DNA of 11,881 bases, from the NCBI GenBank assembly GCA_021798075.1, contig JAJZYO010000030.1, forward strand, positions 1 through 11,881. The letters run 5' to 3'. How positions within the stretch are numbered: position 1 is the stretch's first letter; each line of letters starts with the position of its first letter. The translations under genes and the position numbers were made by a program. The DNA comes from Actinomycetes bacterium (lineage in GTDB: Bacteria > Actinomycetota > Acidimicrobiia > Acidimicrobiales > Palsa-688). Under the pieces are notes generated by a model that was not told the DNA's origin, searched no databases, and was given only the letters and a program-made list of their open reading frames with translations. Of the stretch, positions 1 to 5,103 are shown piece after piece.

Positions 1-120
1 GGGGGGACGGCCGGAGGGGTGAGGACGGTGGCCTGCCGGCTGGTCTTGCGGGCCTCGACGGTCGCCCCGGAGCCGGCGGGCGAACGGGTGGCGGCGGGGA
101 AGGGCCGGGCGCGGGGCTAG
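1..120 (+). other. window edge, possible 3' end of an unidentified plus-strand gene
   Basis: Plus frame 1 is open from the window edge to a TAG at 118-120, 39 codons rich in Ala, Gly, Arg and Val, with no family I recognise. If it is a gene tail, it converges on the GH127 gene with only 3 bases between the stops. Minus-strand frames are also open over most of this GC-rich stretch, so an open frame is weak evidence. It could equally be noncoding. Confidence 0.2.
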
Positions 121-123
121 CTC

Positions 124-2085
124 TCAAAGGGCGATCTCTGGCACCCAGACCCGCATGGGCAGCTCTCCTCGGTTGGCCCAGGCGAAATAGGGGATGGCGG
201 CCATCTCGAAGGAGCTTTCTCTCGAGGGGCCTCCCCCAGTGGGGGCGTTTGGGTGAGTGCCGGCCCCTCGGCCGCTCCCGGCGGCGTCGTAATAGGGCCA
301 GCGCCTTCCCCCCGGCAAGGAGAAAGCGCGTCCCTGGCCCACGAGCTCTATCACTTTTTCGCCCCCCACCAGGGCCGAGCGCTCGGTTATAGGGGGTGCT
401 CCAAGGAGGCCGGCAAGGGCGTCCGGCGCTTGCTCCCGGAGGCCGGGAGCCGCCTCCGGGCCAGGCGGCTCGAAACAGTAGACGAGCGGCCCCCGCTCGA
501 CGGCCACGCACCGGCGCAGCGCATCGATGCGCGGGTCGGGGCGCACGAGGCGAGGCCGCAAAGGGAAAGAGATGCCGAGTTCGTCCCCGGGCCGCCAGCT
601 GCGGCGGAGGTGGAGGTACCCGTCAGGACCGGGGCCCACTTGTTCGGAGGAGCCGTTCACCTCGGCAGCGAGCTCGGGCGCCCATGATGGCACGCGGACG
701 GCGATCTCCATGGGGGCCTCTGGGGCCTCCTCGACCCTCAGGCGGAGCCAGCCTTCCCAGGGGTAGGCGCTGTCCATGTCCGCCCGGAACCTCCCGCCGG
801 AGAGAGCGAGCGAGATCGTCGCCGGCACGAACTGGTGCAGCTGGAGGCCGTGCGCGCTGCGGCTGGCGACGTAGTGCTCCAGGCTGGCGACCAGCCGCAT
901 GACGTTAGGCGGGCAGCAGGCACAGCGGTACCAGCGCTGGCGGCTCACCCCGGTGCGGCTCTGCAGGGGGTTCACATAGAAAAAGCTCTTGGCGTCGAGC
1001 CCCCAACCCGCCAGGAAGCCGTTGTAGAGCGTGCGCTCCGTCAACTCGGCGTAGCGCGCCTGTCCGGTGGCGAGGGTCATGCGCCAGTTCCACATGACGG
1101 AGGCCACCGCTGCGCAGGTCTCGCAGTAGGCGCGATCAGGCGGCAGCTCGTAGGGGTCGCCGAAGGCCTCGTCTTTGTGGCGTGAGCCGACCCCGCCGGT
1201 CAGGTAGGCCTTGGAGCTCACCATGTCGTCCCACTGGGCCTGGCAAGCCTCTAGCAGCTCGGGCCGGCCCGTTTCCACGAACAGGTCCGCGGCACCCGAC
1301 AGAAGGTACAGGGCGCGTACGGCGTGGCCGCGCACCTTGTCGGCCTTGGCCAGCTCCATCTCGTCTTGGAAGTACTCGGGCCCGAAGCCCCCCGAAGTAA
1401 GGGTGGAGCGGCCCCGCCTGCCGGCCAGCTCCGCCGCTAAGTCGAGCAACTCTGGGCCCCCGTTTTGGCGGTACATCTCGACGAGGGCCATCTCTACCTC
1501 CGGGTGCCCGGGCACGAACCCTGGGCGCTCCCTCATCGCCCCGACGAGGTGGCGGGCGAGGCGCAGGGCGATGGGCCCGAGGAGCGCTTCTCGCCGTGGC
1601 CCGCGTGCTTCGGCGACAGCGGCCTGGAAGAGGTGGCCGGCGCAGTAGAGCTCGTGGCCCATGGCCGGCTCGGCGAAGCGCTTCCCTGGTTGCACTACCT
1701 GGACGTAGGAGTTGAGGTAACCCTCGGGCTCCTGGGCTTTGGAAAGGAGCGCCGCCGTTTGCTCGAAGAACCGCTCATGGGCGGGTTCCAGCCCGTGCTG
1801 GCGCTCCCAGGCGACGGCCTCCATGACTTTGTACACGTCGGAGTCCATGAACACTGGGAGGCGGTACTCGCCGCTCGATTCCCCGGCGGCCATGCGGAGG
1901 TTATTTAGGCTGCCCCATTCCTCGAGCATCTCGATGCCATGGGGGATGGTCACCTCTCGGTTACGGACCTGCCGGTCGCGCCAGAAGCCGTCGCCGAGGC
2001 GCACCGACCCGCCACCTAGAGGCCCAAGCGCAGCATGCTGCGACGAGACCGGCTGCACGGGTGCGCCGAACCCTGTGCTTTCCAT
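124..2085 (-). CDS. glycoside hydrolase family 127 (DUF1680) beta-L-arabinofuranosidase-like protein
   Basis: A 653-residue protein, close to the roughly 650-residue norm for GH127. The family releases L-arabinofuranose from beta-linked arabino-oligosaccharides, using a zinc-bound cysteine nucleophile. The motifs fit: GxGSRHKDEAF carries the candidate acid/base Glu306, YCETCA supplies Glu322 and Cys324, and RCACCPPN supplies Cys390 (nucleophile) and Cys391. The 16-residue gap between acid/base Glu and zinc Glu matches Bifidobacterium HypBA1. The N-terminal part has the usual GDGFWRDR and GHELYCAGHL motifs. I see no signal peptide or membrane segment, so it is probably cytoplasmic and acts on imported oligosaccharides. 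A longer reading begins at 2157, but a good promoter lies between the two starts, so I take the ATG at 2085, which would be almost leaderless. The exact glycan is uncertain, since DUF1680 includes several substrate types. The gene looks intact. Confidence 0.9.
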   Translation of the reverse strand: MESTGFGAPVQPVSSQHAALGPLGGGSVRLGDGFWRDRQVRNREVTIPHGIEMLEEWGSLNNLRMAAGESSGEYRLPVFMDSDVYKVMEAVAWERQHGLEPAHERFFEQTAALLSKAQEPEGYLNSYVQVVQPGKRFAEPAMGHELYCAGHLFQAAVAEARGPRREALLGPIALRLARHLVGAMRERPGFVPGHPEVEMALVEMYRQNGGPELLDLAAELAGRRGRSTLTSGGFGPEYFQDEMELAKADKVRGHAVRALYLLSGAADLFVETGRPELLEACQAQWDDMVSSKAYLTGGVGSRHKDEAFGDPYELPPDRAYCETCAAVASVMWNWRMTLATGQARYAELTERTLYNGFLAGWGLDAKSFFYVNPLQSRTGVSRQRWYRCACCPPNVMRLVASLEHYVASRSAHGLQLHQFVPATISLALSGGRFRADMDSAYPWEGWLRLRVEEAPEAPMEIAVRVPSWAPELAAEVNGSSEQVGPGPDGYLHLRRSWRPGDELGISFPLRPRLVRPDPRIDALRRCVAVERGPLVYCFEPPGPEAAPGLREQAPDALAGLLGAPPITERSALVGGEKVIELVGQGRAFSLPGGRRWPYYDAAGSGRGAGTHPNAPTGGGPSRESSFEMAAIPYFAWANRGELPMRVWVPEIAL

Positions 2086-2096
2086 AGTGGTCAGGC

Positions 2097-2126
2097 ATGA
2101 TACGGCGAGCCCTCCAACCGAGTCAA
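2097..2126 (-). promoter_or_regulatory. sigma70-type promoter of the GH127 gene
   Basis: On the minus strand, TTGACT (2126-2121) is followed after 18 nt by TATCAT (2102-2097). Each differs from the housekeeping consensus at one position. Transcription should begin near 2090, only a few bases before the ATG at 2085, so there would be no room for a Shine-Dalgarno site. This fits the near-leaderless mRNAs common in Actinomycetota and rules against the upstream ATG at 2157. Confidence 0.6.
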
Positions 2127-2140
2127 GAAAACCTTTTCTT
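2125..2140. promoter_or_regulatory. candidate operator, 16-bp inverted repeat AAGAAAACCTTTTCTT
   Basis: Two perfect 7-bp arms (AAGAAAA and TTTTCTT) flank a CC centre, in an AT-rich island within GC-rich DNA. The repeat overlaps two bases of the GH127 -35 box. That position and architecture suit a repressor site, resembling LacI-type operators but lacking their central CG. Regulation by arabinoside supply is plausible but inferred. No regulator gene is in the window. Confidence 0.45.
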
Positions 2141-2177
2141 TCCCTTGGCCCAGCCAACGACAGCTGTACGTCCGATG

Positions 2178-2213
2178 ACCGGTAGCCCCCTGCTGGCTGC
2201 AGGGTTGGCCGGT
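2178..2213 (-). terminator. GC-rich hairpin downstream of the LLM gene, possible terminator
   Basis: CCCTGC (2188-2193) and GCAGGG (2199-2204) form a 6-bp stem with a 5-base loop. ACCGG (2178-2182) and CCGGT (2209-2213) can extend it past an internal loop. It sits about 120 bases past the oxidoreductase stop and upstream of the GH127 promoter, where a terminator would be useful. There is no T tract, so Rho-independent termination is uncertain. Confidence 0.3.
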
Positions 2214-2292
2214 GACGCCAGTCGGGGCCCGCCTAGCCTGCAGGGAGGGCCCAGCCAGCCCGACCTGGGTGAGGACTAGGTGGCTCGGACAA

Positions 2293-2300
2293 AGGTTTTC
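2293..2300 (-). promoter_or_regulatory. GAAAACCT motif, copy 2
   Basis: The minus strand reads GAAAACCT followed by TTGTCC, in the spacer between the oxidoreductase stop and the GH127 promoter. The same octamer lies in the GH127 operator (2127-2134) and upstream of the oxidoreductase (3245-3252). It may be a secondary binding site for a shared regulator; there is no direct evidence. Confidence 0.25.
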
Positions 2301-2324
2301 CGGGCGTCCGGGCGTCCGGGCGTC
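2301..2324. repeat. three tandem copies of the octamer CGGGCGTC
   Basis: Three perfect head-to-tail 8-bp units directly follow GAAAACCT copy 2 and end 8 bases before the oxidoreductase stop codon. This looks like a simple-sequence tract prone to replication slippage. I see no further role. Confidence 0.85.
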
Positions 2325-2332
2325 CAGGAGGC

Positions 2333-3154
2333 TCAGCTGCTAAGCAGCGCTTCGCTGAGCGCCCGTATAGCAGGGAGAGGGTCGGGCCCGAGCGGTTGGA
2401 CGCACACGTGGTCGGCGCCCGCGTCCAGGTGGGCGGTGATGCCTCGAGCGATGTCGCCGGCGCGGCCGTGCAGTACCAAGGCGTCGATCAGGCGGTCACT
2501 CCCTCCGTGGTCGAGGTCGGCCTCCGCCCAGCCCATCCGGAGCAGGTTGCGGCGGTAGTTGGTGAGCCCGAGGTAACGCTCGACGGTTGCCCGCGCTGTC
2601 GCCCGCGCCGTGCCGGTATCGGCGGAGAGCACGACCTTTTGCTCGGGTGCGAGCAGTTTGCCGGTCCCGAGCGTCTCGCGTGCCGCCCTGGTGTGCTCGG
2701 GAGTGGTGAGGTACGGGTGGGCGCCGGCCGCCCTCTCCCTTGCCAGCCGGAGCACGTTTGGCCCGAGCGCAGCCAAGACCCGCCTTTCTACCGGCACCCC
2801 CGCCCCGTCGAGGCGGTCCAGGTAGTCGACGATCTTTTGGTACGGCTTGCGGTACTCGGGTGTGCCCTCGGGGTGCCCGATGCCGACCCCGAGCAGGAAG
2901 CGGCCGGGGTGGCGGCCTTCGATGCGGTGGAACGAGGCAGCCACCGTGGCCGCGTCATCTTTCCACATGTTGACGATGCCGGTGGCGACCGTTATGCGGT
3001 TCGTGGCACCGAGCAACTCGTCGACTTGAGCGAGGTCCCCCGGGGGTGACCCACCCAGCCAGATGGCCCCGTAACCGAGCCGCTCCGCCTCTCGCGCGAT
3101 GTCCGCGCCGAGCGACCCGCCCCAAAGCCAGATCCCTAACCGTCCAATGTCCAT
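2333..3154 (-). CDS. LLM-class F420-dependent oxidoreductase (MSMEG_4141-like)
   Basis: A 273-residue single-domain protein of the bacterial luciferase-like (TIM-barrel) superfamily. It opens with LGIWLWGGSLGADIAREAE, continues with GYGAIWLGG, TNRITVATGIVNMW and HPGRFLLGVGIGHPE, and ends with the HLDAGADHVCVQPLG strand. This order resembles the actinobacterial F420-dependent subfamily named for MSMEG_4141. Such enzymes transfer hydride between reduced cofactor F420 and an unknown organic substrate in the cytoplasm. I chose the ATG at 3154 because the fold's first beta strand begins at once. A GTG two codons earlier is possible, and extension to 3232 adds 26 poorly conserved residues. The GH127 gene follows on the same strand after about 250 bases but has its own promoter. 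The substrate cannot be told from sequence. Confidence 0.85.
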   Translation of the reverse strand: MDIGRLGIWLWGGSLGADIAREAERLGYGAIWLGGSPPGDLAQVDELLGATNRITVATGIVNMWKDDAATVAASFHRIEGRHPGRFLLGVGIGHPEGTPEYRKPYQKIVDYLDRLDGAGVPVERRVLAALGPNVLRLARERAAGAHPYLTTPEHTRAARETLGTGKLLAPEQKVVLSADTGTARATARATVERYLGLTNYRRNLLRMGWAEADLDHGGSDRLIDALVLHGRAGDIARGITAHLDAGADHVCVQPLGPDPLPAIRALSEALLSS

Positions 3155-3234
3155 GCTCACGGAAGTTCCAACTCGCTCGGGCCTGTCAGTCTTCCCGCTC
3201 TCGTGCGTAAGTGCGACGGCACCGCGGTTCACGC

Positions 3235-3252
3235 GGTCAAAGACAGGTTTTC
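3235..3252 (-). promoter_or_regulatory. possible regulatory region of the LLM gene, GAAAACCT copy 3 beside a TTGACC box
   Basis: On the minus strand GAAAACCT (3252-3245) is followed closely by TTGACC (3240-3235), about 80 bases before the oxidoreductase ATG. The GH127 promoter likewise has its motif copy directly beside TTGACT. I find no good -10 box at the expected distance, so promoter activity here is only a suggestion. Confidence 0.3.
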
Positions 3253-3323
3253 TTGTCTACGGGGACAACCTCGGGCGCTTGGTCATCTCCGGGCGCCGTC
3301 AGGACTTGGTCGCCCGCAAGCAC

Positions 3324-3354
3324 GTGCCCCCGGCGGGCTTCGAACTCATGCACC
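3324..3354 (-). repeat. tRNA-Arg 3'-end fragment, possible distal attachment site
   Basis: Read on the minus strand, this matches the T arm and 3' acceptor strand of the intact tRNA-Arg(CCG) at 7335-7406: 28 of 31 positions are identical to 7334-7364, in the same orientation. The differences are at 3336, 3338 and 3349. They break two T-stem pairs, and there is no D arm, anticodon arm or 5' acceptor next to it, so it is not a functional tRNA. A partial tRNA 3' end repeated downstream of the intact tRNA is the usual mark of site-specific integration. Here it lies about 10 bases past the epimerase stop. A chance tRNA relic without integration is the alternative. Confidence 0.65.
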
Positions 3355-3363
3355 ACGGCCTGG

Positions 3364-4305
3364 TTAGTCGCGGAACACTTCCTCTTGGAACCACTTCCAG
3401 GTCCGGGGGATCCCGACCTCACGAGGGACCGAGGGCGCATAGCCGAGCACCTGGTTCGCCAGGTCGTAGGAGGCGAAGTTGCGGCCCACCTCACCAGCTC
3501 GTTTGGGCCGGTACTCGATCGGGTGGTCGGGCACTCCCGCAGCCTGGCGGCACAGGTCGGCCAGCTCCTGGACCGTCGTCTCGACGCCGGACGCGGCGTG
3601 CAGCACTGTGCCGCCAGGGACGTCGTTTTCCAGCGCGAGTTGGAGGGCGTTGGAGATGTCGTCCACGTGCACATAGTCCCGAGACGCCGTCCCGTCGCCG
3701 TAGATGATCAAGGGCGCGCCGGAGTGGATCGACTCGAAGAAGACGTTGAGCACGCCGCGCTTGCGGGCGCACCACGGGCCGTACACGTTGCCGAACCGGA
3801 TGGCGACGGTGCGGACCCCGTATGTCTTGGCGAATGCGTGCGCGTAACCCTCGCCGGCCAGCTTGCTCGCCCCGTAGGGGGAGATGGGCTTGGGCAGCGA
3901 CCGTTCGTCGACGGGCGGTGTGGCGTCTCCGATCAGCGCTCCGCCAGTCGAGGCCTGCACCACGCGCTCGACGCCCGCCCGCCGGGCGGCATCGAGGACG
4001 CGGAAAGTGCCGAGCACGTTGACGTCGAAGTTCGTCTCGGGGTCCTGCACTGAACCGATCACTGAGCCAGCTGCGGCGAGGTGGATGATCGCCCCCAGGC
4101 CTTCGAGCGTTTCGTCCAGCGCCTCCGCGTCGCGGATGTCGCCCTTGACCAGTTCGACGTCCACGCCGGCCAGGTGCGCGGCGTCCCCGGTGCTGAGGTT
4201 GTCGAGCACCCGGACCCGGTACCCGCTCGCTACCAGCCGCCTTACCAGCGTCGCTCCCACGAAGCCGGCGCCGCCCGTAACCAAGATCCCGTCAGGAGCA
4301 CTCAC
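3364..4305 (-). CDS. NAD-dependent epimerase/dehydratase (extended SDR, UDP-glucose 4-epimerase-like)
   Basis: A 313-residue extended short-chain dehydrogenase with a complete motif set. GGAGFVG (11-17) and Asp35 in LDNLSTG bind NAD, AST (118-120) and YGASK (Tyr144, Lys148) form the catalytic centre, RFGNVYGP is at 170-177, and YGDGTASRDYVHVDD (202-216) marks the sugar-nucleotide side. Family members usually epimerise or dehydrate UDP- or dTDP-hexoses for cell-surface glycans. The GalE-like pattern favours a 4-epimerase, but the exact substrate is open. The GTG start has no Shine-Dalgarno site (the bases before it are C-rich). Instead it overlaps by GTGA the stop of the small membrane-protein frame upstream, so its translation is probably coupled to that gene. 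Transcription probably begins at the 4649-4676 promoter. It lies inside the tRNA-bounded block and looks intact. Confidence 0.88.
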   Translation of the reverse strand: MSAPDGILVTGGAGFVGATLVRRLVASGYRVRVLDNLSTGDAAHLAGVDVELVKGDIRDAEALDETLEGLGAIIHLAAAGSVIGSVQDPETNFDVNVLGTFRVLDAARRAGVERVVQASTGGALIGDATPPVDERSLPKPISPYGASKLAGEGYAHAFAKTYGVRTVAIRFGNVYGPWCARKRGVLNVFFESIHSGAPLIIYGDGTASRDYVHVDDISNALQLALENDVPGGTVLHAASGVETTVQELADLCRQAAGVPDHPIEYRPKRAGEVGRNFASYDLANQVLGYAPSVPREVGIPRTWKWFQEEVFRD

Positions 4306-4624
4306 GAGGGGGGAGTGTACCGCCGCCCCGCAACCAGACCTGAGAGGTTGGAACAGCCATCCGCGGTGGCCAGCCCCAGCGGAGAGGTGGCCAGGGGGAC
4401 GACAGTGGTCGCCACGAGCATGCCCGTGCTCGCCCAGGCCACGGCGACGACCCCAATGGTCGCCACGAGCACGCCCGTGCTCGCCCAGGCCACGGCGACG
4501 ACCCCAATGGTCGCCACGAGCACGCCCGTGCTCGCCCAGGCCACGGCGACGACCCCAGCCGTGATGGCCCGACCACGCGCCCGCCCAGGGCCAACGCCGT
4601 AGGCGGTTGTGCAGCGTCCCTCAT
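4302..4624 (-). pseudogene. small membrane protein with three 17-residue hydrophobic repeats, frameshifted
   Basis: The ATG at 4624 has a strong Shine-Dalgarno run and a good promoter, but its own frame soon turns into Arg/Pro/Ser-rich sequence. The next frame, from about 4566, is strongly hydrophobic, with repeats reading VVAVAWASTGVLVATIG. There 16 of 17 codons per unit end in G or C, against about 12 of 17 in the ATG frame. That frame ends in a TGA overlapping the epimerase GTG as GTGA. One extra G in the GGG run (CCC at 4568-4570 on the plus strand) would join MRDAAQPPTALALGGRVVG to AITAGVVAVAW and give a 107-residue protein with two to three membrane segments. I recognise no family. Either a real frameshift or a base-calling error would explain it. 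A minimal alternative is an intact 80-residue frame from a GTG at 4544 that lacks a ribosome site. Its position suggests a membrane partner of the epimerase. Confidence 0.5.
4408..4560. repeat. three tandem 51-bp repeats
   Basis: Units are 4408-4458, 4459-4509 and 4510-4560. The first two differ at one base, and the third differs from the second only in its last three bases, which suggests recent expansion. Since 51 is a multiple of three, each unit adds 17 residues to the minus-strand membrane protein without changing frame. Each also holds a 16-bp inverted repeat, GAGCACGCCCGTGCTC (4467-4482 and 4518-4533; one mismatch in 4416-4431). There are no unique spacers, so this is not a CRISPR array. 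Confidence 0.95.
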
Positions 4625-4628
4625 CGGA

Positions 4629-4637
4629 CCTCCCTCC
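4629..4637 (-). promoter_or_regulatory. strong ribosome binding site deciding the ATG at 4624
   Basis: The minus strand reads GAGGAGGGAGG ending 4 bases before the ATG at 4624, offering two overlapping GGAGG sites at spacings of 4 and 8. It is among the strongest such sites in the window. This is the main reason to begin the membrane protein here rather than at the unsupported GTG at 4544. Confidence 0.65.
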
Positions 4638-4643
4638 TCATCT

Positions 4644-4676
4644 TTGAGACTTTAGACCTTATATCTCAAGTGCCAA
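4644..4676 (-). promoter_or_regulatory. divergent control region, promoter overlapped by a 26-bp inverted repeat
   Basis: TTGAGA (4644-4649) and TCTCAA (4664-4669) form perfect 6-bp arms around 14 bases, with more partial symmetry inside. On the minus strand the repeat covers the spacer and -10 of a good promoter: TTGGCA (4676-4671), 16 nt, TAAAGT (4654-4649). It lies between the leftward membrane-protein/epimerase unit and the rightward YceI-like/MMPL unit, so one dimeric regulator could control both. I find no equally good plus-strand promoter; TACTCT in the downstream AT-rich stretch is a weak -10 candidate. The arms resemble but do not match the HspR element. Confidence 0.5.
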
Positions 4677-4773
4677 CCTTTGCTACTCTAGTACGTGCTA
4701 GCAGCCATCAGGGCCGGGTGAAGCCGGCCCAGGGACCGAAGCCCCGCGCAAGGTGCGGAGGAGGAGGGTAAGC

Positions 4774-5103
4774 GTGGACGCTCGAACAGGTAACGAGCAG
4801 GTAAGCGCCGTCATTGGGGGGTCCGGGAACGCTCGTACGACGGCCACGCCAGAAACACCGTCGGTGACGGGCCGCTTCAGCCTGGACGGGGCCTCGCACC
4901 CGGTCACGGTCGCGACCACCGAACGGAGGGACGGCCAGCTGTTGCAGGTGGCGGGCTCTGCCCCGGTATCGCTGGCCACCTGGGGCACCGGGATCCCTGC
5001 GGGGCTCGGCCCCCTCGGGTCGCTCGACAACCACGGCGTGGCTGAGTTCGTCCTCCAGCTGCACCCACTGGGGAGCCTAAGCCGGGGAGCCTCACGTGGC
5101 TGA
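4774..5103 (+). CDS. half-length YceI-like lipid-binding domain protein
   Basis: A 109-residue protein. Residues 31-46, VTGRFSLDGASHPVTV, followed by a GSAPVSLATWG segment (61-71) and SLDNHGVAEFVLQLHP near residues 83-98, match the order of the C-terminal half of YceI domains (tGdLtihGvtrpvtl, then a dfGi-like strand, then an acidic edge strand). YceI proteins form a lipocalin-like barrel that binds polyisoprenoids and usually span about 170-190 residues, so this one is missing the first half or is a divergent short form. No signal peptide is seen. The GTG at 4774 is preceded by GGAGGAGGAGGG with a 5-base gap, which sets the start; a GTG at 4753 lies before that site. Its end overlaps the MMPL start by 8 bases, so the two are probably translated together. 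Family assignment is by motif eye only. Confidence 0.6.
   Translation: MDARTGNEQVSAVIGGSGNARTTATPETPSVTGRFSLDGASHPVTVATTERRDGQLLQVAGSAPVSLATWGTGIPAGLGPLGSLDNHGVAEFVLQLHPLGSLSRGASRG

Noticed and set aside
2086..2157. N-terminal extension of the GH127 protein
   Set aside because: It would begin upstream of the -35/-10 promoter at 2097-2126 and adds residues without family similarity.
3241..3258. Rho-independent terminator of the epimerase (AGACA and TGTCT arms)
   Set aside because: The stem has only 5 bp and no T tract follows; the stretch is better described by the GAAAACCT motif.
4408..4560. CRISPR array
   Set aside because: The 51-bp units are directly adjacent with no unique spacers, and they form an in-frame protein repeat.
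4081..4602. Plus-strand Thr/Ala-rich repeat protein across the 51-bp repeats
   Set aside because: Most of it is antisense to the intact epimerase and it has no ribosome site. The minus-strand hydrophobic frame has better codon bias and the GTGA coupling.
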